This document shows positions 37,373 through 47,400 of a stretch of DNA of 64,000 nt, piece after piece. Origin of the DNA: Paenibacillus cremeus (lineage in GTDB: Bacteria; Bacillota; Bacilli; Paenibacillales; NBRC-103111); NCBI RefSeq assembly GCF_007786445.1, contig NZ_VNJI01000013.1, positions 62,001-126,000 on the forward strand, in the 5' to 3' direction. Position numbers and translations under genes: made by a program. Positions within the stretch are counted from its first letter, which is position 1. Each line of letters opens with the position of its first letter. Below the pieces are notes generated by a model that had not been told where the DNA came from, ran no database searches, and saw nothing but the letters and a program-made list of their open reading frames with translations.

Positions 37373-38329
37373 TTAGGTCGAAAGTTTCTCCGCTATTCTA
37401 AGCTTGGCCGAACGTGCGCGGTTATTAGCTTCCAGCTCTTCACTGCTCGCCTCGATCGGCTTACGATTGACTAATTTGACTACGCCTTCGTTGCCGCAAA
37501 CGCACATTGGAAAATCCGGTGGGCAGGTGCACTTCGCCACGTACTTGTTAAAGGTTTGCTTGCAAATGCGATCCTCAAGCGAGTGAAACGTAATGACGGC
37601 CGCCCGGCCGCCTGGTGCAAGGCAGCGAATCGACTGCTCCAGCGCGTCTTCGAAAGCGCCCAGCTCATCATTGACCGCGATGCGCAGCGCCTGAAAGCTG
37701 CGTTTCGCCGGATGGGGGCCCGTGCGGCGCGCGGCTGCGGGAATCCCTTCCTTGATCAGCTCCACGAGCTCGCCGGTCGTTTCGATCGGCTTCTTCGCCC
37801 TAGCCGCGGCAATGCTGGCTGCAATGCGCCGCGAGAACTTCTCTTCGCCGTATTCGAACAAAATATCGGCTATTTCCTTCTCCGACCAATCGTTCACGAT
37901 ATCTCTGGCCGTCAGCGGCGCGGTGCGATCCATCCGCATATCGAGCTCCGCGTCGTGGTTATAGCTGAAGCCGCGATCCGCTTCATCCAGCTGCGGCGAC
38001 GAGACGCCCAGATCGAACAAGATGCCGTCCACCTGCGGTCGTCCGTCCTTCATCGCTTGCGGAATGCGGGACAACTCCCGCTCCAAAAAGCGAAAATTGC
38101 TGCGGACCAGCTTAACGCGATCCGCCACCGGAGCCAGTCGCTCAGCTGCATTGGCTAGCGCCGCATCGTCCTGATCAAAGGCGATCAAGAGCCCCTCCGG
38201 TCCGAGCCGGGAAGCGATTTCGTAGCTGTGGCCTGCGCCGCCTAGCGTACAGTCCACGTAAACACCGTCTGGCTTTATATGTAATCCTTGCACTGCTTCG
38301 TCCTTTAAAACCGTCACATGATGAAACAT
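37373..38329 (-). CDS. rsmH: 16S rRNA C1402 N4-methyltransferase
   Basis: RsmH (MraW) methylates N4 of cytosine 1402 in 16S rRNA. The 318-residue protein has the SAM-binding [13 protein letters not shown] near 23 and the later motifs [17 protein letters not shown] and [12 protein letters not shown]. It sits between mraZ and ftsL as in nearly all dcw clusters. Confidence 0.97.
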   Translation of the reverse strand: MFHHVTVLKDEAVQGLHIKPDGVYVDCTLGGAGHSYEIASRLGPEGLLIAFDQDDAALANAAERLAPVADRVKLVRSNFRFLERELSRIPQAMKDGRPQVDGILFDLGVSSPQLDEADRGFSYNHDAELDMRMDRTAPLTARDIVNDWSEKEIADILFEYGEEKFSRRIAASIAAARAKKPIETTGELVELIKEGIPAAARRTGPHPAKRSFQALRIAVNDELGAFEDALEQSIRCLAPGGRAAVITFHSLEDRICKQTFNKYVAKCTCPPDFPMCVCGNEGVVKLVNRKPIEASSEELEANNRARSAKLRIAEKLST

Positions 38330-38349
38330 CGTCTAGTGTCCTCCTGCAT

Positions 38350-38787
38350 TTACAAATCGAAGTTGAAATCGACCAATTTTTCCGCAATCTCGTTAAACGA
38401 TTCTTCCGATTGCTCGGCATAGTTTTCCCAGATTGCCTTGCTCCAAATCTCCACCCGATTAGAAACACCGATGACTACGCAATCCTTCTCTAACTTGGCA
38501 TGTTCGAGCAAATTGTTCGGCAGATTGACTCTGCCCTGCTTGTCCAGCTCGCACTCCGTCGCCCCGGAGAAAAAAAACCGGGTGAATGCCCGAGCATCAG
38601 ACTTCATAAGCGGGAGCGCTTTAAGCTTCTGCTCCAGCACAGCCCACTCATCCATGGGGTATACAAATAAGCATTGGTCTAATCCGCGAGTGACAATGAA
38701 CGATGTTCCGAGGGCTTCACGAAACTTGGCAGGCACGATCATCCGGCCTTTCTCATCAACGGTGTGTTGATATTCCCCCATAAACAT
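38350..38787 (-). CDS. mraZ: Transcriptional regulator MraZ
   Basis: MraZ is the AbrB-fold DNA-binding regulator of the division and cell-wall cluster. From the ATG at 38785-38787 it has 145 residues and starts [21 protein letters not shown], with the second DXXXR repeat [14 protein letters not shown] set of matching operator boxes lies just in front of the gene, which implies autoregulation. It is the first gene of the cluster; the bidirectional terminator upstream isolates it from the DUF4349 gene. Confidence 0.96.
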   Translation of the reverse strand: MFMGEYQHTVDEKGRMIVPAKFREALGTSFIVTRGLDQCLFVYPMDEWAVLEQKLKALPLMKSDARAFTRFFFSGATECELDKQGRVNLPNNLLEHAKLEKDCVVIGVSNRVEIWSKAIWENYAEQSEESFNEIAEKLVDFNFDL

Positions 38788-38796
38788 CCCACATTG

Positions 38797-38836
38797 CACC
38801 CCCTTTCCACCACTTTAACCCACTTTCCACCACCTG
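38797..38836 (-). promoter_or_regulatory. MraZ operator: four 10-base direct repeats
   Basis: On the minus strand four units follow each other with a strict ten-base period: cAGGTGGtgg, AAAGTGGgtt, AAAGTGGtgg and AAAGGGGgtg. Three begin AAAG and the middle two are AAAGTGG plus three bases, the box type described for MraZ in mollicutes. The last unit ends nine bases before the mraZ start codon, so the boxes overlap the leader and probably the ribosome site. Confidence 0.8.
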
Positions 38837-38861
38837 TAAACTAATTATTCGCCACATTAAC

Positions 38862-38902
38862 AAAAAATCCTGCTTCGTCGTATGACGTAAGCAGGATTTT
38901 TT
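38862..38902. terminator. Bidirectional terminator between DUF4349 gene and mraZ
   Basis: AAAAAATCCTGCTT (38862-38875) pairs perfectly with AAGCAGGATTTTTT (38889-38902) around a 13-base loop. Confidence 0.9.
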
Positions 38903-38905
38903 GGG

Positions 38906-39979
38906 TTACTCGTTGGGGTCTTTCGTCTCGGTTTGAGTATTCGCTTGTGCCTGGTTGTGTTCCAAAAGAGTGCTGCGGACACTGACGAGCTTTGCCAGCC
39001 TCCTCTTGCGGACCATCCACAAAGGAATTCCGATGAGAGCCAGCAGGATTAGGACCGGAAGCGCCCCGGCCAAAATGACCACAAGCCACTGCAGCGCAAC
39101 AGACAGAACCACCACGCTTCCGTTCAATGCGGCGGCCGAGCGTGTGATTAATGGCCCCCGATCCCGGGACTGGATGATCTCCGCGGAGCCGATTTTTTGC
39201 GTTACCCGCAGCTCGATGGTGGAGTAGGCGACATTTTGCTCCAGATAACGCATTCGGCCTTTAATCCGCTCGATTTCCTCCTGCACCTTACCAAGCTCGT
39301 TCGAGAACGACACCAGCTCCTCCGCCTTAGTCGCCTTTTCCATAAACGCGGTCAAGCGGCTTTCCACCACTTGTTTGGCTTTCAGCCTCGCAGTCAAATC
39401 CACGTATTCTTCTGTCACATCCTGCCCCTGCAGGCTTTTCTGCATCGTCGGATTAAGCTTCTCCAGCTGCGATAAGAGCGATTGAAAGCCGTTCGCCGGT
39501 ACCTTGATCGTGAATGTCCCGCTCTTCTCGTTCGTCATCGTATTTTCATTGAACTGTAAAATGTACGCACCGGCCTGTTTGACCGTCTCCTGCACCTGCT
39601 GCGCGACGTCCTGATATTTCTCTACCTGCATCACAAGATGGGCGGTGTAAATGATTTTGCGGGTGTACGCGTCTGAGTTGTCAGGTAATGCTTGCCCCGT
39701 GAAGCTGCCTTGTGCTCCTGCCGGCGCACTCACGGTGTTCGATGCCGTTGCATTAGCCATCTTGGCCATGTCCGCCACCGCAGCCGGTCCCCCCGCACTA
39801 TCGGCCGCCCCTTGCGGAGCGACAGCTTTACTCTCGGCGTGGCCCGCCGTTCCGGTTGATACCGCCATGTCCGCCTTTGACGACAAGGCGCTGCAGCCCG
39901 ACAGAAGCAGCAGCAATGCTACCGCACCCGCAAGCCCCCTAGCATGCCTGGGCCACACTCTTCTTTCTTTCTCTTCCAT
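38906..39979 (-). CDS. DUF4349-family lipoprotein
   Basis: A 357-residue protein with a lipoprotein signal peptide (LLLLSGC near residue 28), then an Ala/Ser/Gly-rich linker. The DUF4349 domain begins about residue 105 with TRKIIYTAHLVMQV, a coiled coil follows (EELVSFSNELGKVQEEIERIKGR region is split here by family boundaries), and there is a C-terminal membrane segment near 295-320 with a charged tail. The function is unknown; the layout suggests an envelope protein anchored at both ends. It lies between ahcY and mraZ, a place it does not hold in B. subtilis. Confidence 0.85.
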   Translation of the reverse strand: MEEKERRVWPRHARGLAGAVALLLLLSGCSALSSKADMAVSTGTAGHAESKAVAPQGAADSAGGPAAVADMAKMANATASNTVSAPAGAQGSFTGQALPDNSDAYTRKIIYTAHLVMQVEKYQDVAQQVQETVKQAGAYILQFNENTMTNEKSGTFTIKVPANGFQSLLSQLEKLNPTMQKSLQGQDVTEEYVDLTARLKAKQVVESRLTAFMEKATKAEELVSFSNELGKVQEEIERIKGRMRYLEQNVAYSTIELRVTQKIGSAEIIQSRDRGPLITRSAAALNGSVVVLSVALQWLVVILAGALPVLILLALIGIPLWMVRKRRLAKLVSVRSTLLEHNQAQANTQTETKDPNE

Positions 39980-40079
39980 CTTCTTCCCCCCTGGTCTGAT
40001 GGCTTTCCAGCGACCATGAATTTCTGGATTCGCTTACCCCATAGACGGGATGGGTGATGACGTTGTTGCATGATTTTGG

Positions 40080-40125
40080 AAAAAAAAGAACCCCTCTCTC
40101 AGACTTACGTCCAAGAAAGAGGTGT
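40080..40125 (-). terminator. Terminator after ahcY
   Basis: ACCCCTCTCTC (near 40090-40100) pairs with GAAAGAGGTGT (40115-40125) with one or two mismatches. On the minus strand a long T run follows. Confidence 0.8.
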
Positions 40126-40142
40126 TGGCTTACTTATGCGGC

Positions 40143-41408
40143 TTAGTGCTCCGCCCAGCTGTCCAAATACGATTTTTGCTGCTCCGTCAGCGTATCGATC
40201 CCCATACCCATCGCCGCAAGCTTGAAGCGCGCCACTTGCTCATCCAGCTCATAAGGTACGTTAACGACTTTGCTGCCGATTTGCTTATAGTTGTCGTTCA
40301 CATATTTCAGCGACATCGCTTGCAGCGCGAATGTCATATCCATGATTTCCGCCGGGTGACCATCGCCTGCCGCCAGGTTAACCAAACGACCTTCCGCCAA
40401 AATGTAGAACTTGCGGCCGTCCGCCAGTTTATATTCTTCAATATTGCGGCGTACAGTACGCTTGGAAACCGCCAGTGCCTCCAGCTCCGGCTTATTCACT
40501 TCCACATCGAAGTGACCGGCATTGGACAAAATCGCGCCGTCCTTCATCACTTGGTAATGCTCACCGCGGATGACATCCCGGTTACCGGTTACCGTGACGA
40601 AGAAATCGCCCACTTTTGCTGCTTCCACCATCGGCATGACGGCAAAACCGTCCATGTAAGCTTCAACCGCTTTGATCGCATCGATCTCGGTAACGATGAC
40701 GTTCGCACCAAGTCCCTTAGCACGCATCGCCACGCCTTTACCGCACCAGCCGTAGCCGACTACAACCACCGTTTTACCTGCTACGACCAGGTTGGTCGTC
40801 CGGTTGATGCCATCCCATACGGATTGGCCCGTGCCATAGCGGTTATCGAACAAATATTTGCAGAATGCGTCGTTTACAGCAACCATCGGGAACTGCAGCT
40901 GACCCTCTTTTTCAAGCGACTTCAAACGCAGGATGCCTGTCGTTGTTTCTTCGGCTCCGCCGCGCACGTTTTTCAGCAAGTCTTTACGCTCGGAATGAAG
41001 AATCGTCACCAAGTCACCACCGTCGTCGATGATCAGGTCCGGCTCGGTTTCCAGCGTCTTGATCAGCAGATCCTTGTACTCCTGCGGATCCGGGTTATAT
41101 TTGGCGAAAACGGTAATCCCGTCTTCGACGAGCGCCGCGCACACATCGTCTTGTGTCGACAGCGGATTGCTTCCGCAAATCGTTACATCCGCACCACCGG
41201 CTTGCACGACCTTTGCCAGGTAAGCGGTTTTGGCCTCCAAGTGAAGGGAAATCGCCACTTTCAGCCCTTTAAACGGCTGCTCCTTCTCAAACTGCTCACG
41301 AATCCGGTTCAATACCGGCATATGGGCGTTAACCCAGTCAATTTTTAAATGTCCTTCCGGCGCGAGCGCAATGTCGCGGATAATGCTGCGGTCTTTAGTG
41401 CTAGCCAT
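40143..41408 (-). CDS. ahcY: Adenosylhomocysteinase
   Basis: AhcY splits S-adenosylhomocysteine into adenosine and homocysteine, using bound NAD. The 421-residue protein has the NAD-binding VVVVGYGWCGKGVAMRAKGLG near 210 and the substrate region QTDDVCAALV-like segment with STQDD near 83. The C-terminal tail ends in KSYLDSWAEH. It lacks the long insertion of eukaryotic-type enzymes, so it is the shorter form. B. subtilis uses the MtnN/LuxS route instead. An AGGAGG site precedes the ATG. Confidence 0.95.
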   Translation of the reverse strand: MASTKDRSIIRDIALAPEGHLKIDWVNAHMPVLNRIREQFEKEQPFKGLKVAISLHLEAKTAYLAKVVQAGGADVTICGSNPLSTQDDVCAALVEDGITVFAKYNPDPQEYKDLLIKTLETEPDLIIDDGGDLVTILHSERKDLLKNVRGGAEETTTGILRLKSLEKEGQLQFPMVAVNDAFCKYLFDNRYGTGQSVWDGINRTTNLVVAGKTVVVVGYGWCGKGVAMRAKGLGANVIVTEIDAIKAVEAYMDGFAVMPMVEAAKVGDFFVTVTGNRDVIRGEHYQVMKDGAILSNAGHFDVEVNKPELEALAVSKRTVRRNIEEYKLADGRKFYILAEGRLVNLAAGDGHPAEIMDMTFALQAMSLKYVNDNYKQIGSKVVNVPYELDEQVARFKLAAMGMGIDTLTEQQKSYLDSWAEH

Positions 41409-41485
41409 TAAATTCGTTCCTCCTAATTAAAAATTCCACAAGTACAAATCAATTGGATAATCCATCTATATGTAGAATTGACTCT

Positions 41486-43120
41486 TTACATATAACATAT
41501 CCGATGCTTGCCGTCCATCTCAATTGGAAGCTCCAGTAACGTTTTCAGCCAGCCATCACCGTATTTATTCAAATACGCAATGACATTGTACAGTCGCTCT
41601 TGCGGCTTGCCTCCCGGCAGCACCGACATGCCGATGCGTTGGAACTGGCGGAGGCCCGAATCGAACTGCTGACGAAGCCCGTCTCCGGCTTTTTGCTCAA
41701 GGAACTCGATCTGCTCGATGATTTTGCCAAGATTCGTGTCCCCCAGCTTCTTAAGCCCGGGATTAATGCCAGCCAGCGCCTCGATCAGCGGCTCGTAGTG
41801 CTCTCTAAATTGCGTCTTCACTTCGGCAAATCGATCGTCCAGCTTCAGCTGATCCTGTTCCCGAAGCCATGCCTGCTGCCGCTCCTCTAAATGATATAGC
41901 ACATCGTCCAGCGTCAGACCATATTTGGTCATATTTTTCTGGATGGTGCCCTCCAGCAGCGTGAAGGCAAACCGCGGAATTAAAATCGGCATCTGCATTG
42001 CAGCCCATTCAAAGGCATCGCGCGTGAGCCCCCAATAGGCGATCTCAGCCGGCCCCAGCACCGTGCCCAGTACAGGAAACAAGAAATCCTGCATGAGCGG
42101 ACGCGTCATGACGTTGTTGCTCAGTCGTTCAGGGGATGAGACAGCCCAATCGAGCAGCTGCTCACGTGTATATTGACGTTCCCCTCTCCGATCGGTAAAT
42201 CCGCCTTCTTCATTCGAATAGAGCAGCACGCGCTCTCCCTGATCGTAGACGAACAGATTAGCTCCCCTATCATGCAGTTCAACCTGCGGCTGATACCCAT
42301 TGGAAACGAGCCGCGCACGGCTTCTTAGAAGCGCTTGATTCATCTCGCCATTGCGCTCGACTAACAGTCGAAACATCGGCGCCTCCAGCTGCCGAATTTC
42401 CGGATCATCCGAGTCCAGCAGCACAAGTCCCGAGGGGCCGAACAGCTGAGCCATGAAACGCGCGAACAAATCGACTAGCGTCACAGATTCTCCGGCCATC
42501 GCCTGCAACGATGCCATCAGATCTGCGCGGAACTCCGTTGGCAGCAATGACTTTTCCAGCTGTTCCAGCACGGTCTCCCACTGTTCTGGGGAAATCTTCG
42601 TCTGGCTGACGGAGGTCCGAATGCCGGTCGGATGCTCCAGCTTCACCTTTTCTACCTTAAGCTCGGAGGTCAACCAGTTCAGATGATTGACTTCATCAAA
42701 ATCATGGTCCTCCCCAGCAATCCAAAACACCGGAACAACCGGCCTCTGCAGCTTCTCCGAAGCTTGACGAGCCATACTGATTAGAGTAATGGCTTTATAA
42801 ATAACTAAGAGTGGTCCTGTAAACAAACTGGCCTGCTGCCCGCCTACCACCGCCAAGGTGTTCGACTCGCCCAGAAGACGCACGTTAGCCAGCGTTTCAG
42901 GCGATGCCCCTGCTCGCTCGTTAAAGCTCGCCAGCACGCGGACAAGCTCTGAGCGATCTGCAGACATCCCCCTCGCGCAGTCCAGCCAAGCGGCTCGTTC
43001 CTTCCAGCTCGCAGGATCCCACGGATTATATTCATACAGGCCGCCCGTTTGGTCAAACCGGTGAATATAGTCCTCCGTTAATGGCTGGCCGGACTCCCAA
43101 TGAAATGCTTCCACCTGCAT
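41486..43120 (-). CDS. bshC: Bacillithiol biosynthesis cysteine-adding enzyme BshC
   Basis: BshC adds cysteine to glucosaminyl-malate in the last step of bacillithiol synthesis. From the ATG at 43118-43120 (MQVEAFHWESGQ, GAGGGG upstream) it has 544 residues; the frame open to 43201 is unlikely. Typical motifs are VVGGQQASLFTGPLLVIYKA, FWIAGEDHDFDEVNH and VLGTVLGPAEIAYW, followed by a long helical stalk. In B. subtilis bshC is directly upstream of mraZ; here ahcY and a DUF4349 gene lie between. Confidence 0.95.
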   Translation of the reverse strand: MQVEAFHWESGQPLTEDYIHRFDQTGGLYEYNPWDPASWKERAAWLDCARGMSADRSELVRVLASFNERAGASPETLANVRLLGESNTLAVVGGQQASLFTGPLLVIYKAITLISMARQASEKLQRPVVPVFWIAGEDHDFDEVNHLNWLTSELKVEKVKLEHPTGIRTSVSQTKISPEQWETVLEQLEKSLLPTEFRADLMASLQAMAGESVTLVDLFARFMAQLFGPSGLVLLDSDDPEIRQLEAPMFRLLVERNGEMNQALLRSRARLVSNGYQPQVELHDRGANLFVYDQGERVLLYSNEEGGFTDRRGERQYTREQLLDWAVSSPERLSNNVMTRPLMQDFLFPVLGTVLGPAEIAYWGLTRDAFEWAAMQMPILIPRFAFTLLEGTIQKNMTKYGLTLDDVLYHLEERQQAWLREQDQLKLDDRFAEVKTQFREHYEPLIEALAGINPGLKKLGDTNLGKIIEQIEFLEQKAGDGLRQQFDSGLRQFQRIGMSVLPGGKPQERLYNVIAYLNKYGDGWLKTLLELPIEMDGKHRICYM

Positions 43121-43304
43121 TCTGACGCCGCCCCTCGTATGTAATGATTTCATGCCTTGCTTATTAATAATTCGGCCCCATATGAGCCGCGGTTCACTCA
43201 CTTACTTACGAATAGCAACTTTATATATTGTACACATGTTCCTACATATCGTCAAAAAATAACAGCCCTCCTTCCCGAAGGAAAAAGGGCTGCAATGAAT
43301 GATC

Positions 43305-44264
43305 TTAATATAAATGGCAGGCTACGTAGTGGCCAGGCTCCACTTCTTTAAATTCCGGCATGGCCGCCGCACATTCCGGCATCGCATGCGGGCAGCGGGT
43401 CCGGAAAGGACAGCCGCTAGGCGGGTTCAGCGGGCTTGGAATTTCTCCCTCGAGAATAATCCGCTCGCGGGTACGCTCAATCTCCGGATCTGGAATCGGA
43501 ATCGCCGACAAGAGCGATTGCGTGTACGGATGCAGCGGCTTCGCATACAGCTCTTCCGAAGTTGTAACCTCAACCAGCTTCCCGAGATACATAACACCGA
43601 TCCGGTCGGAAATATGCTTCACCATCGCAAGGTCATGCGCAATAAACAGGTACGTCAAGCCGCGCTCCTTCTGCAGCTTTTTGAACAAGTTCACGACCTG
43701 AGCCTGTACGGACACGTCAAGCGCCGAAATCGGCTCATCGGCAATGATGAACTTCGGCTCGATCGCCAGTGCACGCGCAATCCCGATCCGCTGGCGCTGA
43801 CCACCTGAGAACTCATGCGGGAAACGGCTGGCATGCTCTTCGTTCAAGCCTACGTCGCGCAGCAGCTGGAGTACCCGCTCTTTGCGCTCCTTGCCAGAAT
43901 TCAGACCATGGATGTCGATACCTTCGGCAATAATATTACCAACGGTCATCCGCGGATTCAAAGAAGCATAAGGATCTTGGAATACCATCTGCATATTGCG
44001 GCGGAACTCCTGCTGCTTCTTGCCCTTCATCTTGTGTACGTTTTCGCCGTTGAAAATCACTTCTCCACCGGTTGTATCGTACAAATTGATAATGGTACGG
44101 CCAGTGGTCGATTTACCACAGCCGGATTCCCCAACCAAACCGAACGTTTCGCCCTGCTGAATCGCAAAGCTTACGTTATCGACGGCTTTCAGGATTTTAC
44201 CGTTTCCCAAATTGAAATGCTTCTGTAAATTGCGAACCTCTAATAAAGGTTGTTTCTGACTCAT
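43305..44264 (-). CDS. oppF: Oligopeptide ABC transporter, ATP-binding protein OppF
   Basis: One of the two ATPases of an Opp/Dpp peptide importer. The 319-residue protein has Walker [10 protein letters not shown] near 45, signature [14 protein letters not shown], Walker [13 protein letters not shown], and the C-terminal oligopeptide-type extension with four cysteines ([15 protein letters not shown]) that may hold an iron-sulfur cluster. Its ATG overlaps the oppD stop as ATGA. Last gene of oppABCDF. Confidence 0.95.
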   Translation of the reverse strand: MSQKQPLLEVRNLQKHFNLGNGKILKAVDNVSFAIQQGETFGLVGESGCGKSTTGRTIINLYDTTGGEVIFNGENVHKMKGKKQQEFRRNMQMVFQDPYASLNPRMTVGNIIAEGIDIHGLNSGKERKERVLQLLRDVGLNEEHASRFPHEFSGGQRQRIGIARALAIEPKFIIADEPISALDVSVQAQVVNLFKKLQKERGLTYLFIAHDLAMVKHISDRIGVMYLGKLVEVTTSEELYAKPLHPYTQSLLSAIPIPDPEIERTRERIILEGEIPSPLNPPSGCPFRTRCPHAMPECAAAMPEFKEVEPGHYVACHLY

Positions 44265-45286
44265 CGTGCCGCACCTCCTATTTCAACCGGACGCTCAACC
44301 TTTGGAGCTCCTTCATGCAGCAGCCAACAGGCGGCCGAATGCGTATCGGAGAGCGTCGTATGCTCCGGATCAATCTCAAGACAAACCTTCATCGCGTATG
44401 GACAACGCGCAGCGAAGGCACAGCCCTTCGGCGGGGCGAACAAATCCGGAGGTGTCCCCGGAATCGGAATCAACTCGCTGTCTTTATCTTGGTCAAGACG
44501 CGGAACGGAACGAAGCAAGCCCCAAGTATACGGGTGCTTCGGATTGTAGAAAATCTCATCCACCGTGCCTTGTTCCGCTACTTTCCCAGCATACATGACA
44601 ATGACGCGCTGTGCCATTTCAGCGACGACGCCCAAATCATGCGTAATGACGATAATCGAAGTTTCCGTTTGCTCAGAGAGCTTCACCATCAACTCGATGA
44701 TTTGAGCTTGAATCGTAACATCGAGCGCTGTCGTCGGCTCATCGGCTATCAGCAGCTTCGGGTTACAGGCCAAAGCGATGGCAATCATAACCCGCTGGCG
44801 CATCCCGCCGGAAAATTCGTGCGGGTACTGATTCACACGGCCTTCCGGATTAGAAATTCCAACCAGCTTCAAAATTTCAATTGCACGCTTGGTTGCTTCC
44901 GCGTTGCTTAGCCCTTGATGCTTCACCAGACCTTCCGTGATCTGCTTCCCGATCGTCATCGTCGGATTCAGCGAGGTCATCGGATCCTGGAAAATCATGC
45001 CCATCTCAGAGCCGCGGATTTTTTCCATTTCTCTATTTGAAAGTTTCGTAATTTCCGTTTTGCCATCAAATTTGATGGAGCCGTTCTTGATCATGCTAGG
45101 AGGCGAAGGATTCAATCTCATGATCGTTTGCGCTGTTACCGATTTGCCGCAACCCGATTCGCCTACGATCGCAAGCACTTCACCCTTTTTCAATTCGAAG
45201 GTGACTCCGCGGACGGCCTGTACTTCACCGGCATACGTGCGAAAGGATACTTTAAGGTCGCGAACCTCTAAAATATTGTTACTCAT
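44261..45286 (-). CDS. oppD: Oligopeptide ABC transporter, ATP-binding protein OppD
   Basis: The partner ATPase, 341 residues: Walker [11 protein letters not shown], signature [14 protein letters not shown], Walker [13 protein letters not shown] and the C-terminal motif [15 protein letters not shown]. It follows oppC and overlaps oppF by four bases, so the subunits are probably made in step. Confidence 0.95.
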   Translation of the reverse strand: MSNNILEVRDLKVSFRTYAGEVQAVRGVTFELKKGEVLAIVGESGCGKSVTAQTIMRLNPSPPSMIKNGSIKFDGKTEITKLSNREMEKIRGSEMGMIFQDPMTSLNPTMTIGKQITEGLVKHQGLSNAEATKRAIEILKLVGISNPEGRVNQYPHEFSGGMRQRVMIAIALACNPKLLIADEPTTALDVTIQAQIIELMVKLSEQTETSIIVITHDLGVVAEMAQRVIVMYAGKVAEQGTVDEIFYNPKHPYTWGLLRSVPRLDQDKDSELIPIPGTPPDLFAPPKGCAFAARCPYAMKVCLEIDPEHTTLSDTHSAACWLLHEGAPKVERPVEIGGAAR

Positions 45287-45313
45287 GATTATTACACCCC
45301 CATTAGCTCTTGA

Positions 45314-46228
45314 TTACTTCCGCATTTTCGGATCAAGCGCATCGCGAAGCCCGTCGCCGAGCAGGTTGAAGCTCATTAGGATCATGCTGAACACAATCGT
45401 CGGACTAATAACCCGGTGCGGGTACAGACGAATATTGTTCGCGCCGTCAGACAACAGCGATCCAAGCGAAGCAAGCGGTACTCGGATACCTAAGCCGATA
45501 AAGCTGAGGAATGCTTCCACGAAAATAGCGGATGGAACGATAAACGTAATCTGAACAATAATTAAGCCGAGTGCGTTCGGCACTAAATGCTTCAATATAA
45601 TACGAGCGCCGCCGGCGCCTAAAGTTTTAGCCGCGAGGACATACTCCTGCTCCTTGAGGGTCAAAATCTGACCGCGAACAAGGCGTGCCATAGGAACCCA
45701 TCCAGTAATCGCGTAGGCGATGATGATCGTCTTAAAGCCTGGACCGATAACAATGATCAACAGGATTGAAATCAGCAAAAATGGAATCGAATAAATAATT
45801 TCGATGAAACGCTGCATCAAATCATCGATTCGACCGCCATAGTAAGCGGAAATACCGCCATACGCAACCCCGATAATCAAATCAAGCAGCGCCGCTGTGA
45901 GACCGATCATGAGGGAGATACGAGTTCCCCACCATACACGTACCCATAAGTCACGGCCAAAATCATCGGTACCAAACCAGTGCGCAGCAGAAGGGCTCTC
46001 GTTTTTAATCGCATAATTTTGCGTTGCGTAGTCATTGTGCGAGAGTAAAGGTCCAAAAATCGCAAGCAAAGAAAGTGTGATCAATACGATCAAGCCGAAC
46101 ATGGCCAATTTATTTTTCTTGAGTCGGCGCCAAGCGTCCTGCCAATACGTCAGGGAAGGGCGGACAATGATTTCTTTACTAACCGCATCTTTTTCCAGCG
46201 GCTGAAACATCTCTTTCGACATTGCCAT
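45314..46228 (-). CDS. oppC: Oligopeptide ABC transporter, permease OppC
   Basis: A 304-residue membrane permease with six hydrophobic segments, the first after a cytoplasmic N terminus of about 40 residues. The EAA loop ILTLKEQEYVLAAKTLGAGG that contacts the ATPases is clear, as is the OppC-type segment GTDDFGRDLWVRVWWGTR. It begins two bases after oppB ends. Confidence 0.95.
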   Translation of the reverse strand: MAMSKEMFQPLEKDAVSKEIIVRPSLTYWQDAWRRLKKNKLAMFGLIVLITLSLLAIFGPLLSHNDYATQNYAIKNESPSAAHWFGTDDFGRDLWVRVWWGTRISLMIGLTAALLDLIIGVAYGGISAYYGGRIDDLMQRFIEIIYSIPFLLISILLIIVIGPGFKTIIIAYAITGWVPMARLVRGQILTLKEQEYVLAAKTLGAGGARIILKHLVPNALGLIIVQITFIVPSAIFVEAFLSFIGLGIRVPLASLGSLLSDGANNIRLYPHRVISPTIVFSMILMSFNLLGDGLRDALDPKMRK

Positions 46229-46230
46229 GC

Positions 46231-47163
46231 TTACTTCCCTCCCTTGGTCAGACGAATGCGCGGATCAATGAATCCATACACAAGATCCGTCAAAAACAAC
46301 ACTACCACTAGAATAAACGAGTAGAAAATAGTAAGGCCGGTGATCATGGTGTAATCGTTTGAATAAATCGATTGAACGAAATGCTTGCCAAGACCAGGAA
46401 CGACAAAAATTTGCTCGACTACAAGCGTACCAGTGATCAAGTTAACGAATACCGGACCAAGCACCGTTACAACCGGTAAAATTGCGTTTCGCAAAGTGTG
46501 CCGGAAAACCATCTGAGGTTGGGACAAACCTTTGGCTTTTGCTGTTTTAACGTAATCCTGATTGAGCACATCCAGCATGGACGTCCGCATCAACCGGGCT
46601 AAGATGGCTATTGTACCAAAAGACAATGCAATCGCCGGCAGGACTCTTGATTGTGGGCCTTGCCACATACCCGGAGGCAGCCAGCCCAGTTTAACACCGA
46701 CGAAATACGACAATAATGGACCAAGCACAAAGGATGGTACAGAAATACCAGCAACCGCTGTGAACATCGCAGCTACGTCCAAGCCTTTATTATGGTTAAG
46801 GGAGGCAATAACACCCAGCGTCAAGCCAACTGCAATAGCAATGGCCAGCGCCCAAAGTCCCAGTTCAAGCGAAGCAGGAAAGCCCTGAGAAATAATGTCC
46901 GTTACTTTACGCGTCGGGAAAGCATAGGAAACGCCAAGGTCGCCATGAATGACATTATTCATATACTTCAGATACTGCTCCCAAACTGGCTTGTCCAAGC
47001 CATATTGAGCATACAAAAGCTGCTTCTGCTCAATCGTCAGCTTCTGAGACTCTTCACCGAACGGATCGCCCGGCAAGTTTTTCATCAGAACAAATGTAAA
47101 TGTGACGATTAACCACAAGGTTATTAACATATAAACCAAACGACGCGTGAAATAGCGAAGCAT
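46231..47163 (-). CDS. oppB: Oligopeptide ABC transporter, permease OppB
   Basis: A 310-residue permease with six membrane segments. From the ATG at 47161-47163 it starts MLRYFTRRLVYMLITLW after AGGAGGTGTGCC; the frame open to 47250 reads through non-coding sequence. The EAA loop is VLNQDYVKTAKAKGLSQPQM. A gap of 237 bases with three hairpins separates it from oppA, so the permease is probably made at a lower level than the binding protein. Confidence 0.95.
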   Translation of the reverse strand: MLRYFTRRLVYMLITLWLIVTFTFVLMKNLPGDPFGEESQKLTIEQKQLLYAQYGLDKPVWEQYLKYMNNVIHGDLGVSYAFPTRKVTDIISQGFPASLELGLWALAIAIAVGLTLGVIASLNHNKGLDVAAMFTAVAGISVPSFVLGPLLSYFVGVKLGWLPPGMWQGPQSRVLPAIALSFGTIAILARLMRTSMLDVLNQDYVKTAKAKGLSQPQMVFRHTLRNAILPVVTVLGPVFVNLITGTLVVEQIFVVPGLGKHFVQSIYSNDYTMITGLTIFYSFILVVVLFLTDLVYGFIDPRIRLTKGGK

Positions 47164-47237
47164 GGCACACCTCCTGATCATGATAAAACGCAAATCAAAA
47201 CAGTTCAGGCAACGCAAAGGTCCGAATGCGCAAGCCA

Positions 47238-47357
47238 AACTGCTTCGCAAGCATAGACGCGAAATCTAAGGTGGACTATGTTTGCGAAGCAGTTCCGCTT
47301 CTCATAGCGAAATGAGAGAAAAAGCGAAGCCGTTCCAACACGATTCATCAGAACGGC
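47238..47357. repeat. Three hairpins between oppA and oppB
   Basis: AACTGCTTCGCAA with TTGCGAAGCAGTT (47238-47250, 47282-47294; 13 perfect pairs, extended by CATAG/CTATG); a GCTTCTCAT/ATGAGA-AAGC stem near 47297-47326; and GCCGTTC with GAACGGC (47329-47335, 47351-47357). On the minus strand the last-named forms first and is followed by a T-rich stretch, so it may act as a partial terminator. The word CTTCGCAAGCATA also occurs before sepF. Confidence 0.7.
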
Positions 47358-47400
47358 CCCGCACTCAAAGCTTACCATAGCTGAAACATGAATTCATTGC

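Noticed and set aside
40122-41348. 408-codon open frame opposite ahcY
   Set aside because: Antisense to ahcY over its whole length; the His/Arg/Gln-rich product is typical of a shadow frame.
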